In this document: positions 17,485 to 25,048 of the stretch, one piece after another
Numbering within the stretch: the stretch's first letter is position 1
Layout: each line of letters starts with the position of its first letter
Source of the DNA: Acidimicrobiales bacterium
Lineage (GTDB): Bacteria > Actinomycetota > Acidimicrobiia > Acidimicrobiales > MedAcidi-G1
DNA length: 38,633 nucleotides
Reading direction: 5' to 3'
Assembly: GCA_014240365.1 (NCBI GenBank)
Contig: JAAZXC010000011.1
Location: 1-38,633 of the forward strand
The notes under the pieces: generated by a model
The model's database searches: none
What the model was told of the DNA's origin: nothing
What the model saw: only the letters and a program-made list of their open reading frames with translations
Made by a program: the position numbers and the translations under genes

Positions 17485-18567
17485 CTAGAAGTCGATGACC
17501 TGACGGATCACGTCAGCATCACCCATGCATGCCATGGCGTCGTTGATCTCGTCGATGCGGATACGACGGGTGATCATCCCGTCCAGGTCCAGACGACCGG
17601 CCTTGTAGAGGCGCAGGAAGCGGTTGAAGTCGGTTCGGACGTCGGCGCCCCCGTACATCGAGCCGATGAGGGTCTTTTCGGAGAAGAACATCTCGAAGGC
17701 CGACAGCTCGAAGGTCTCCTCGGCGCGGCCCACGCCCACGATGCAGCAGGTGCCTCCACGTCGGGTCATGTCGAAGGCCTGGCGCATGGTGGACGGCATG
17801 CCGATGCACTCCAAGGTGAAGTCGAAGCCCTCACCACCGGTCACCTCGGCAATGGCCGCCGGAAGGTCAGATGGAAGCACGCCGTGGGTGGCGCCGAAGG
17901 CCTTGGCCCGGTCCAGCTTTCCCTCGTGCAGGTCCACGGCCACGATGGCAGATGCCCCGGCGATCCTGGCGCCCTGGATCGCGGCGACACCGACGCCGCC
18001 GGCGCCGATCACCAGCACGGACGAACCGGGGGTGACCTTCGCCGTGTTGAGGGCGGCACCAACACCGGTCGTGACACCACAGCCGACGAGTGCGGCAACG
18101 TCCAACGGGACGTCCTTGTCGATCTTGATGGCAGCCATGCCGGGGACGATGGTCTCCTCTGCGAACGTGCCGCAGCCGGTCATGGCGCCGACGACCGTGT
18201 CGCCCCGCCTGAACTGCGGGTTGGAACCCATGGCGATGAGCCCGTTGATGCAGAGGTTGGGCTGGTGGCGGCCGGTGCAGAACGCACAGGTGCCGCACGG
18301 CGGGGAGAAGGCGATGATCACGTGGTCGCCGGGCACCACATGGGTCACGCCGTCGCCGACGTCGGTGACAACCCCTGCGCCCTCGTGTCCCAGGACGGCG
18401 GGAGGTGCCTGGGGAATCGTGCCGTTCATGGCCGACAGGTCGGAATGGCAGACGCCGCTGTGGGCGATCTTCACCTTCACGTCACCGGGAGCCATGTCCC
18501 TGAGGGTCACGTCGTCGGCTACCACCAACTCCTCGGTCGGACATTCCATGAGGATCGCTGCGAGCAT
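17485..18567 (-). CDS. Zinc-dependent alcohol dehydrogenase, class III/NDMA-dependent type
   Basis: A 360-aa medium-chain zinc alcohol dehydrogenase. Catalytic zinc ligands are C40 and H61 (with E62, GHEGAG) plus C163. Structural zinc is bound by C91, C94, C97 and C106 (PPCGTCAFCTGRHQPNLC). The Rossmann motif is G188-A-G-G-V-G193. The form is close to actinobacterial class III-like and NDMA-dependent enzymes that oxidise alcohols with tightly bound NAD. It is the first gene of the eight-gene operon and has a strong AAGGAGA ribosome binding site 5 nt before ATG 18567. In this context it probably oxidises an alcohol in the same catabolic route as the Ltp/DUF35 proteins. Confidence 0.9.
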   Translation of the reverse strand: MLAAILMECPTEELVVADDVTLRDMAPGDVKVKIAHSGVCHSDLSAMNGTIPQAPPAVLGHEGAGVVTDVGDGVTHVVPGDHVIIAFSPPCGTCAFCTGRHQPNLCINGLIAMGSNPQFRRGDTVVGAMTGCGTFAEETIVPGMAAIKIDKDVPLDVAALVGCGVTTGVGAALNTAKVTPGSSVLVIGAGGVGVAAIQGARIAGASAIVAVDLHEGKLDRAKAFGATHGVLPSDLPAAIAEVTGGEGFDFTLECIGMPSTMRQAFDMTRRGGTCCIVGVGRAEETFELSAFEMFFSEKTLIGSMYGGADVRTDFNRFLRLYKAGRLDLDGMITRRIRIDEINDAMACMGDADVIRQVIDF

Positions 18568-18681
18568 CGGGCTCTCCTTCGTCTTCTGGCATCGGGTTCA
18601 ATGCCAGCGTGGGCCAACGTACCGGTCGACGGCCACATAGGTGAAAGCGGAGGGCCTGTCGTCTGACGTGGGCCCCGGAGC

Positions 18682-18687
18682 TAGCGT
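18682..18687 (+). promoter_or_regulatory. -10 box (TAGCGT) for leaderless enoyl-CoA hydratase transcript
   Basis: TAGCGT lies 6 nt before GTG 18694 with no ribosome binding site. It supports GTG 18694 as the start. Confidence 0.4.
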
Positions 18688-18693
18688 CGCCGC

Positions 18694-19515
18694 GTGGACC
18701 TCAGGACGACCCGCTACGAGACCGTCGGCTCCACCGGCATCATCTTCCTGTCACGTCCCGAGCGTCGGAATGCCTGGACGGGACGGATGCACACCGAGTA
18801 CCGGTGGCTTCTGGCCGAGGCCGAGGCCGATCCGGCTGTCAGGGTCGTGGTGGTCACGGGCGACCCCGAGGGCGGCGCGTTCTGTGTGGGCGCCGATTCC
18901 GCAGCACTCGACGGCCACATCGCAAAGGGTGGCTACGACCCTGGGACCAGCGCCGACATCGCGAAGCCGGGCTACGGCGTGAACCCGGCGTTCGACGCCG
19001 ACTTCGCATACCACTTCGGCCTCGCCACCCCGGTGGTGGCGGCGATCAACGGGGCCGCCGCCGGGGTGGGCCTGGTGCTGGCCTGCTTCGCAGACCTCCG
19101 GTTCGCCGTGCCGGGAGCCAAGTTGACCACCGCCCACGGAAAGCTGGCCCTGCCGGCCGAGTACGGGCTGTCGTGGCTGCTGCCGCGCCTCATCGGGTTG
19201 GGACGCGCCAACGACATGTTGTTGACCAGCCGGGTGGTGACGACCGACGAGGCCCTGGGAATCGGCCTTGTGAACGGCCTGTCGGATGGCACCGACGTGC
19301 TGGCGCACACCCTCGACTGGATCGACGAGTTCCTATCGCCCGTGGCCCGCTCCAGCCTCGCCGCGACCCGCCGTCAGATCTACTCGGACCTCCACGGCGA
19401 CGTGGCTTCATCGGTCACCGAATCGCTCGCACTGCTCGACGAACACATGCGGACCGCCGACTACGCCGAGGGTGTCCGGGCGCTGACGGAGAAACGACCA
19501 CCTGACTTCGCCTGA
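18694..19515 (+). CDS. Enoyl-CoA hydratase/isomerase family protein
   Basis: A 273-aa crotonase-fold protein acting on a CoA thioester. Oxyanion-hole segments are GAFCVGADSAAL and NGAAAGVGLVLAC. Only one of the two catalytic glutamates of hydratases is evident, E156 (ALPAEYGLSWLLPRLIG); the other position, around residues 148-150, is HGK. This suggests an isomerase, hydrolase or unusual hydratase rather than classic crotonase. It is divergent from the alcohol dehydrogenase operon, and both may belong to the same catabolic programme. It is convergent with the RraA-like gene (29 bp between the stops). Confidence 0.85.
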   Translation: MDLRTTRYETVGSTGIIFLSRPERRNAWTGRMHTEYRWLLAEAEADPAVRVVVVTGDPEGGAFCVGADSAALDGHIAKGGYDPGTSADIAKPGYGVNPAFDADFAYHFGLATPVVAAINGAAAGVGLVLACFADLRFAVPGAKLTTAHGKLALPAEYGLSWLLPRLIGLGRANDMLLTSRVVTTDEALGIGLVNGLSDGTDVLAHTLDWIDEFLSPVARSSLAATRRQIYSDLHGDVASSVTESLALLDEHMRTADYAEGVRALTEKRPPDFA

Positions 19516-19544
19516 ACCGGTCGGGTCGGGGACCTACGGCGCCC

Positions 19545-20024
19545 TCACTCCTCCAGGTTCCGGTCGGCCACGACGATCCCGTCCTCGTCGGCCCACAACC
19601 ACATGCCGGGAGACACCTCTACTCCCCCGACGGTCACCCTCACGTCCCGCTCGCCGGCATCGCTCTTCACGCTCCGTCGGGGGCTGGTTCCCCTGGCACG
19701 GATCCCAATCGTCGTGCCGCGCAGTTCCCCGACGTCGCGGACGCAACCATCCACGAGGATTCCGGCCCATCCGTTGTCGTCGGCCAGCTGGCCGATGTTT
19801 CCCCCCACCAGGGCGCAGCGGGTCGAACCGCCCCCGGCGATCACCAGTACCCGGCCAGATCCGGCCTCCTCCAGGGCGTCGCGCACCTTCGAGTTGTCCT
19901 CGAATACCGCCAGGGTGCTGATCGGTCCCGAGAACGAGGTGGCGCCGCCGTAAGAGGCGAACGACCCTTCGAGGACCCTGACCTCGTCGCCGTATCCGTC
20001 ACAGATATCCGCTGTGGGGGTCAT
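19545..20024 (-). CDS. RraA-like protein (putative 4-hydroxy-4-methyl-2-oxoglutarate aldolase family)
   Basis: A 159-aa RraA-fold protein. The family includes the RNase E regulator RraA and metal-dependent class II HMG/CHA aldolases. Conserved blocks are TADICDGYGDEV, the glycine loop IAGGGSTRCALVGGNIG and GCVRDVGEL. R96-D97 in the last block corresponds to the catalytic/metal-binding Arg-Asp pair of the aldolases, so an aldolase or oxaloacetate decarboxylase activity is possible. The start ATG overlaps the TGA of the selenoprotein gene as ATGA, and GGAGGAG lies 8 nt before it, inside that gene. The two proteins should therefore be made together. Why an RraA-like protein is coupled to an ArsC-fold redox protein is unknown. 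Confidence 0.85.
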   Translation of the reverse strand: MTPTADICDGYGDEVRVLEGSFASYGGATSFSGPISTLAVFEDNSKVRDALEEAGSGRVLVIAGGGSTRCALVGGNIGQLADDNGWAGILVDGCVRDVGELRGTTIGIRARGTSPRRSVKSDAGERDVRVTVGGVEVSPGMWLWADEDGIVVADRNLEE

Positions 20025-20410
20025 GCCCCCGCTCCTCCGATGAACTCGTAGAGGCGCGCCTTCGGGCGCCCCACGCAGGCCACCAGCGGTCCGTCACCAG
20101 CAAGGTCGCCCATGACCAGGACCGGCCGCTGGAGGAGCGCCTTGCGACGGGCCAGCAACTCGACCACCGCTTTCGGGTCGCCGACGTAGTCGGCCTCGAC
20201 GAGCTCCAACTTCGAGAACTGCGAGTCCTTCCTGACCAGGTCCTCGACCGGGCCGTCCAACCCTGCGGCCATGCGGGTCAGGAGCGCCTCATCGGGCGGC
20301 TCCTTCATGTAGAGGACGACATCCACTTCCACCCCGAGCTCCTCGGCGACCGCCAAGGCGTTCTTGGAAGCGTGTCAATGGGGGTTGTGGAAGACAGTCA
20401 GTACGGCCAT
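20021..20410 (-). CDS. Predicted selenoprotein: ArsC/Spx-fold reductase with in-frame TGA (Sec12)
   Basis: A 129-aa protein if TGA at 20377-20375 is read as selenocysteine. It begins MAVLTVFHNPH-U-HASKNAL, which places U12 exactly at the redox cysteine of the ArsC family (Cys12 in E. coli ArsC, HNPxCxxS). The ArsC arginines are kept: R60 (LVRKD), R95 (LLQRPV) and R115 (VGRPK). GGAGG lies 7 nt before ATG 20410, so translation is set up to start before the TGA. A hairpin follows 18-33 nt after it. The open frame after the TGA, starting at TTG 20356, would lack the first strand and the active site, so it is not a sensible gene. The stop overlaps the RraA-like start (ATGA). Likely a thiol/selenol oxidoreductase; the substrate, arsenate or other, is unknown. 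The remaining alternative is a nonsense mutation. Confidence 0.85.
20342..20357 (-). promoter_or_regulatory. SECIS-like hairpin of the first ArsC-fold gene
   Basis: On the minus strand CTTGGC, loop GGTC, GCCGAG form a 6-bp stem (one G-T pair) with the loop starting 24 nt after the TGA. Bacterial SECIS elements lie within about 16-37 nt of the UGA with G near the start of the apical loop. The GGUC loop is similar to the GGUCU loop of E. coli fdhF. Coding constraint limits the weight of this evidence. Confidence 0.5.
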
Positions 20411-20435
20411 GGGTGGGCCTCCGTTCAGTGGTCGG

Positions 20436-20741
20436 TCAGCCCGGGTTCTCTACGTGGGCTCTCAGGTGGGTGCCGGCCTCGTCGGTCCAGCCCTTGGATC
20501 GTGCGTAGGAGACCATTCCGGCGAAGCTCTCCTCCCAGTCGTCGTCGGCCAGCCCGGACAACCAGTGCCGAATGGCCGACTCCGCTATCCAGAGGTACTC
20601 GCCGTCGGAGCGGGTCTGCTCACCCATGGTGGCTGCGAGGTCGGCAACGGCGAAGCCGGCCGGAGCCTCGACGTGAAAGTCGGTGAACACGGCGTGCTCG
20701 TCGACCCGTACGGCCCCTGCCTCATCCACCCGGATGATCAT
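20436..20741 (-). CDS. Conserved hypothetical protein, 101 aa
   Basis: Small acidic soluble protein without signal peptide, membrane segment or recognisable catalytic motif. The pattern VDEHAVFTDFHVEAPAGF near the start and WEESFAGMVSYARSKGWTD near the end look like those of uncharacterised actinobacterial proteins of the same length. It lies 14 bp after the enoyl-CoA hydratase and 25 bp before the selenoprotein gene, in one transcription unit. It could be an accessory factor of either. I cannot assign a function. Confidence 0.65.
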   Translation of the reverse strand: MIIRVDEAGAVRVDEHAVFTDFHVEAPAGFAVADLAATMGEQTRSDGEYLWIAESAIRHWLSGLADDDWEESFAGMVSYARSKGWTDEAGTHLRAHVENPG

Positions 20742-20755
20742 GCGGCCACCGCCTC

Positions 20756-21604
20756 CTAGAACCCGCGCCAGACGGGATCGCGGCGCTCGCGGAAGCTGGC
20801 AATGCCCTCCTGGGAGTCCAGCGTGCGCGAGTTGAGCTCGACAGCCCAGGCCTCGTTGTCCTCGAGCGTCCTGCGATCAACATCCAGGGAGCGATTCACC
20901 AGCCACTTGGTGAGCATCAGGCTCCTGGTCGGGCCAGAGGCCAGGCGTTCGGCCCACTCGGTGACTGCTCCCTCAAGGTCGTCACCCGGGACCACCTTGT
21001 TGCAGAGCCCTATGCGGAGGGCCTCGGCAGCGGGGATGTCCTCGGCGAAGAACATGAGCTCCCTGGCCTTCTGCAGGCCGACCAGGCGGGGCAGGATCCA
21101 GGCTCCAAGGCCATCGGGCACGAGGCCCCGGCGTGCGAAGACCTCGATGAACTTGGCGTGGTCGGCCATGACCACCAGATCGCAGCAGAGGGCGAGGTGG
21201 GCACCCACACCTGCGGCCGTGCCGTTGACCGCTGCGATGACCGGTAGGTCGCAGTCCAGGATGGCTGGCATCAACTTGAGTTGGCCGTCCAACATCATCC
21301 GTCGTGCCTCGCCGACAGCCGACTCGGGGGCCCCATCGGGCCGCTGAGCGGTCTCGCGCCCCACGCTGATGTCGGCCCCCGGGCAGAACAGCTTCCGGCC
21401 CGTTGCCGTTATGACAACGGCGCGTGCCTCGAAGCGGCCGTTCAATCCGTTCAGGATCGACGCCATGCGATCGCGCATGACGGGCGAGATGGCGTTTCCC
21501 TTCTCAGGGTTGTTGATGGTGATCCAGGCGACCTGGTTCCGGATCTCGAACCTGACCATTTCCTCCGGGCTGTCGCCCGCTGTCAGGTCCTCATCGGTGC
21601 TCAT
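20756..21604 (-). CDS. Enoyl-CoA hydratase/isomerase family protein (PaaG-like)
   Basis: A 282-aa crotonase-fold enzyme. Oxyanion-hole segments are KLFCPGADISVG and NGTAAGVGAHLALCCD. The active-site stretch IEVFARRGLVPDGLGAWILPRLVG matches the PaaG/PaaB branch, in which Asp in GLVPD replaces the second hydratase glutamate. It would hydrate or isomerise an enoyl-CoA. TACCGT at 21612-21617 (minus strand) lies 7 nt before ATG 21604, giving a leaderless start and a promoter for the downstream hypothetical, selenoprotein and RraA-like genes. Confidence 0.87.
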   Translation of the reverse strand: MSTDEDLTAGDSPEEMVRFEIRNQVAWITINNPEKGNAISPVMRDRMASILNGLNGRFEARAVVITATGRKLFCPGADISVGRETAQRPDGAPESAVGEARRMMLDGQLKLMPAILDCDLPVIAAVNGTAAGVGAHLALCCDLVVMADHAKFIEVFARRGLVPDGLGAWILPRLVGLQKARELMFFAEDIPAAEALRIGLCNKVVPGDDLEGAVTEWAERLASGPTRSLMLTKWLVNRSLDVDRRTLEDNEAWAVELNSRTLDSQEGIASFRERRDPVWRGF

Positions 21605-21611
21605 GGAACCG

Positions 21612-21617
21612 ACGGTA
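21612..21617 (-). promoter_or_regulatory. -10 box (TACCGT) for the hydratase-selenoprotein-RraA unit
   Basis: ACGGTA on the plus strand reads TACCGT on the minus strand, 7 nt before ATG 21604. It is the only promoter-like site I see in front of the four-gene unit that contains the first predicted selenoprotein. Confidence 0.4.
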
Positions 21618-21678
21618 GCCCGACCCGGTACCGCCCCTACGAGATGGGCAGTCGCCGGGTCGAAGTTCCGATCGGGGC

Positions 21679-22145
<467 letters not shown>

Positions 22146-22167
22146 ATACGATGGTCAATGTGTCGAC

Positions 22168-22173
22168 TAGGCT
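22168..22173 (+). promoter_or_regulatory. -10 box (TAGGCT) for leaderless gntR
   Basis: TAGGCT lies 7 nt before ATG 22181. This favours 22181 over the in-frame ATG 22151. The TGTATCA copy at 22139-22145 would then overlap the -35 region, as expected for autorepression. Confidence 0.45.
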
Positions 22174-22180
22174 CTCGGCA

Positions 22181-22648
22181 ATGCCGACACCGAGTATCGC
22201 CGAGTTCACAGATGCCTCGGGGCGTCGACGCCGACTGGTGGTACGGCTGGATCCGGCAGCCGTCGTTCCCCTCTACGAACAGCTTCGGGCCCAGCTATCG
22301 GTCATGGTCGCCGTCGGGCAGCTCGAACCGGGATGCAGGCTTCCCACGGTCCGTCACCTGGCGGGGACGCTGGGCCTCGCCCCGGGCACCGTGGCCAGGG
22401 CCTATGGCGAACTGGAACGAGACGGGACCCTGGTCGGACAGGGCCGACGCGGCACCTTCGTGTCCGCCGAACCACCCCACTCGGAACCACTACGCCAGCG
22501 CCGGGAACGGCTTTCCGGAGCTGCAGACAGGTTCGCCTTCGAACTCCGGCAACTCGGAGTGGACTCCGACGAATCGCACCGACTTCTGGACGAGGCCCTC
22601 ACCCGTACCGCCGCCGCCGAGACAGGACTCGCTGCACCTACGAACTGA
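22181..22648 (+). CDS. GntR-family transcriptional regulator (YtrA-like)
   Basis: A 155-aa DNA-binding regulator. The winged helix-turn-helix covers roughly residues 25-95, with the conserved VPLYEQLRAQLSVMVAVGQL, GCRLPTVRHLAGTLGLAPGTVARAY and LVGQGRRGTFV segments. The C-terminal part is short and helical, as in the YtrA subfamily, and has no FadR- or UTRA-type ligand domain. ATG 22181 is supported by a -10 box; ATG 22151 would add ten residues. It is divergent from glnB across a spacer with repeated TGTATCA motifs, and its stop lies in the stem of a hairpin shared with the convergent SDR gene. The ligand is unknown. Confidence 0.85.
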   Translation: MPTPSIAEFTDASGRRRRLVVRLDPAAVVPLYEQLRAQLSVMVAVGQLEPGCRLPTVRHLAGTLGLAPGTVARAYGELERDGTLVGQGRRGTFVSAEPPHSEPLRQRRERLSGAADRFAFELRQLGVDSDESHRLLDEALTRTAAAETGLAAPTN

Positions 22649-22714
22649 CCCCAGATGCCGGATGCCCGATCGGCCCGGTCCCGGGGGTGCTACCAGGGCA
22701 ATCCGGCCGGGTCA
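22646..22714. terminator. Bidirectional hairpin spanning both convergent stop codons
   Basis: TGACCC (22646-22651) pairs with GGGTCA (22709-22714), GCCGGAT (22657-22663) with ATCCGGC (22701-22707), and GCCC (22664-22667) with GGGC (22696-22699). The base of the stem contains the TGA of gntR and the reverse-strand stop of the SDR gene. No T tract follows. Confidence 0.5.
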
Positions 22715-23653
22715 GCCGCCGCTTCCGAACACCGGGGCCGGGTCCGGGGCCTCGCGGATGCAACGGTGTACCGCCTCTCCCACCTCGGATACCTCGAAGC
22801 GGCGATCCCCCACAGAGGCCACGGGACCGTGCTGCCACCCGTCACAGACATTCAGGCTTCCACCCGTTGCCTCGAACACACGACCGGTCACGTCACAGTC
22901 CGGGCTTCCCAACCAGACCATCAGCGGCGAGACATTGGCGGGGTCCTTCTCATCCCACCCGTCCGGCGCCTCCGATCCATAGAAGACGCCCTCGGTCATC
23001 CGGGTACGGGCATCAGGCGCCACGCCGTTCACGAGCACGCCGTAGCGCCCCCACTCGGCCGCCGCCTGAACCACCAGCAGGGCGATAGCCGCCTTGGCCG
23101 CTGCGTAGTTCCCCTGCCCGATGCTTCCCATCAGGCCGGCTCCGGAAGAGGTCATCACGACACGGGCGTTCACGTCGGCTCCGGCCTTGGCGAGGTCCCT
23201 CCAGTAGGCAATTGCATGGCGGGCAGGAGCGAAGTGCCCCTTCAGGTGCACACGCGTGACCGAGTCCCACTCCTCCTCACTCATGTTGGCCAGCATGCGA
23301 TCCCGCAGGAAGCCCGCATTGCAGACCAGCGTGTCCAGCCGTCCGAAGACTTCAACCGCCTGGGCCACCATGGCCTCAGCCTCTGCCCAGTCCGCCACGT
23401 CTGCGCCGTTCGCGACCGCTTCGCCACCCATCGACAAGATCTCAGCGACCACCTCGTGGGCCGGTCCTCCGGCAGGGCCCTCACCGTCACGCGAGACACA
23501 GAGGTCGTTCACCACGACCTTCGCCCCCTCTGCGGCGAACGCCAGAGCGTGCGATCTTCCCAGGCCCCGGCCCGCACCGGTCACGATTACGACCCGTCCC
23601 TCACAACTACCCATCGATCCGACCGCTCCCGTATCGCCCATCCGCAGATCCAC
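22712..23653 (-). CDS. Short-chain dehydrogenase/reductase, HSD17B4-like
   Basis: SDR-family oxidoreductase of about 313 aa. It has the cofactor motif TGAGRGLGRSHALAFAAEGAKVVVND, the NAG motif (CNAGFLRDRM) and the catalytic Ser-Tyr-Lys set (TSSGAG, GNYAAAK). The long loop after VVVND and the RDRML segment resemble the (3R)-hydroxyacyl-CoA dehydrogenase part of peroxisomal multifunctional enzyme type 2 (HSD17B4). A beta-oxidation step on 3-hydroxyacyl-CoA is therefore likely. GTG 23653 is chosen because TAGGGT (23659-23664, minus strand) lies 5 nt upstream; ATG 23641 and ATG 23614 are later in-frame options. Convergent with gntR. Confidence 0.85.
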   Translation of the reverse strand: MDLRMGDTGAVGSMGSCEGRVVIVTGAGRGLGRSHALAFAAEGAKVVVNDLCVSRDGEGPAGGPAHEVVAEILSMGGEAVANGADVADWAEAEAMVAQAVEVFGRLDTLVCNAGFLRDRMLANMSEEEWDSVTRVHLKGHFAPARHAIAYWRDLAKAGADVNARVVMTSSGAGLMGSIGQGNYAAAKAAIALLVVQAAAEWGRYGVLVNGVAPDARTRMTEGVFYGSEAPDGWDEKDPANVSPLMVWLGSPDCDVTGRVFEATGGSLNVCDGWQHGPVASVGDRRFEVSEVGEAVHRCIREAPDPAPVFGSGG

Positions 23654-23717
23654 CGCCAACCCTAGGGAGCGTCAGTATCCGGCCGGCCACCGGAGCACAG
23701 CGTCCTGACGTCACCGT

Positions 23718-24677
23718 TCAACCGGCGACGCGCACCTCGCCCACCTGCAGGCCTGCATGGTTCACCAGAGGCGATGGCATCGGATCCGGGAGACGGCCGC
23801 AGCGGGCCAGGATCCACTCGACCGCCGCCTCGGCGGCCCTACCGGCGCCGTCGCGGACCTTCAGCGCCAGCCCGTAGCCATCAGCCGGGAGCACGGCACA
23901 GAAGACCCCTTCGGCCCCCGTCTTGACCACCGTCCCGCCTGTGGCCGTTCTGATCAGGCGGGTGCAGGCCCGGGAGCTTCCCGCCACGAGGAACGGCTCA
24001 TTGCGCATTGCCGAGAGGAGACGCTGCGCCGGGGAGCCCTCGGGTTCTCCACCGATGGTCGCCCAACCCCGGGCCAGACGATCCAACGGCATCGACCAGA
24101 CCGGAATCCCGCAGCCGTCCACTCCCGGATGGGCGGCTGCCAGGTCCACACCACAGGTGCGCTCGATTGAGGGGGTGATGTGGTCAGCCTGGAGCGGATG
24201 GGTCGGGTCTACATAGCCGTCGAGCGCCAGGCCCAGGTGGCGGAGGACCGTCAGGAACCCCGTGTGCTTCCCGGAACAGTTGTTGTATGCGGCAGTGGCG
24301 TCGGTGCCGGCGGCAGCCACCGCCGCTGCGGCCGAAGCGTTCATGGGGACCTGGGCCCCACAGGCGAGGTCTGCTGCATCCAGTCCGAGGCGCTCCAACC
24401 ATCCGGCAACAGCGTCAACGTGGGCGGGCTCGCCTCCATGGCTGGCACACGCCAGTGCCAACTCCACATCGGTGAGGTGGAAGGCGTCGGCAGCGCCGGT
24501 GGAGAGAAGCGGCAGGGCCTGGATCGGCTTGATGGCCGATCGGGGCATGACCGGGCGCGAGGCATCACCCCATGCCTCCACGATCCGGCCGGACGTGTCG
24601 ACCACGACCGCGTCCACCTCGTGCAGGCTTTCGACCAGTCCAGCGCGGGTCACCTCGACGAGGAGCGGTCCGCTCAT
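23718..24677 (-). CDS. L-asparaginase, ReAV-type (AnsA/asparaginase II family)
   Basis: A 319-aa member of the thermolabile, serine-beta-lactamase-like asparaginase family. All residues described for the Rhizobium etli enzyme ReAV can be placed: S47 and K50 (PRSAIK), S79 (ACASHGGEP), C134 and K137 (YNNCSGKHTGF), D187 and C189 (VDGCGIPVW). It would hydrolyse asparagine to aspartate and ammonia in the cytosol. It follows the DUF6356 gene by 7 bp on the same strand, so the two are probably co-transcribed. An Lrp-family regulator is divergent from this pair and may control it. Confidence 0.9.
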   Translation of the reverse strand: MSGPLLVEVTRAGLVESLHEVDAVVVDTSGRIVEAWGDASRPVMPRSAIKPIQALPLLSTGAADAFHLTDVELALACASHGGEPAHVDAVAGWLERLGLDAADLACGAQVPMNASAAAAVAAAGTDATAAYNNCSGKHTGFLTVLRHLGLALDGYVDPTHPLQADHITPSIERTCGVDLAAAHPGVDGCGIPVWSMPLDRLARGWATIGGEPEGSPAQRLLSAMRNEPFLVAGSSRACTRLIRTATGGTVVKTGAEGVFCAVLPADGYGLALKVRDGAGRAAEAAVEWILARCGRLPDPMPSPLVNHAGLQVGEVRVAG

Positions 24678-24684
24678 GTCAGGT

Positions 24685-24936
24685 TCACGCTTCGATGGTC
24701 TCCACGGTGTCGATCATGGCACCACCGTCGGACCGGGATCCATGCACCATGGCATGCAACCGGTCGATGGTGCGGCTGGCCGTCGTCTCGCAGAGGCAAG
24801 GCACCACGGCGTGGATCGCTGCAGCCAGGGCCGCCCCGGCCAGCATGCCTGAGGTGGAGAGTGCGAAACGGGCGTGACCCGCCCAGCTCTCGCCAACGGT
24901 GGCCGGGTGTGCGGTGAAGACATTGGTGATCGCCAT
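24685..24936 (-). CDS. DUF6356 family small protein
   Basis: An 83-aa protein with the pattern AHPATVGESWAGHARFALSTSGMLAGAALAAAIHAVVP followed by a short tail with LHAMV. This fits the DUF6356 family: a histidine-containing amphipathic start, one hydrophobic segment (about residues 28-50) and a basic tail. It is probably membrane-associated; function is unknown. ATG 24936 is preferred over the longer frame from 25011, because the extension runs into the AT-rich promoter region and TACGAT (24943-24948, minus strand) lies 6 nt upstream. It is the first gene of a two-gene unit with asparaginase. Confidence 0.7.
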   Translation of the reverse strand: MAITNVFTAHPATVGESWAGHARFALSTSGMLAGAALAAAIHAVVPCLCETTASRTIDRLHAMVHGSRSDGGAMIDTVETIEA

Positions 24937-25000
24937 GGATGAATCGTAGACAGCGTCGGGCAACCACTTCCTGCGTTCTTGCCCCAGATCGGTTCCATTT

Positions 25001-25042
25001 TGCACTATCAATGTTCATTATTGACACTACATGCACTATTCT
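25001..25042. promoter_or_regulatory. AT-rich divergent control region of lrp / DUF6356-asparaginase
   Basis: TGCACTAT occurs at 25001-25008 and again at 25032-25039, 31 bp apart (about three helical turns), flanking an inverted repeat TCAAT-7-ATTGA at 25007-25023. TATTCT at 25037-25042 lies 6 nt before the lrp ATG at 25049 and would be its -10 box. Phased repeats of this kind suit an Lrp-type octamer; the link is inferred. Confidence 0.45.
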
Positions 25043-25048
25043 CTCTTC

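Noticed and set aside
20342-20376. Alternative hairpin CCAAG-AACGC-CTTGG after the first TGA as the SECIS
   Set aside because: It is a possible 5-bp stem but its loop starts only 13 nt after the TGA with AA, outside the usual bacterial distance and without an early G. The CTTGGC-GGTC-GCCGAG stem fits better.
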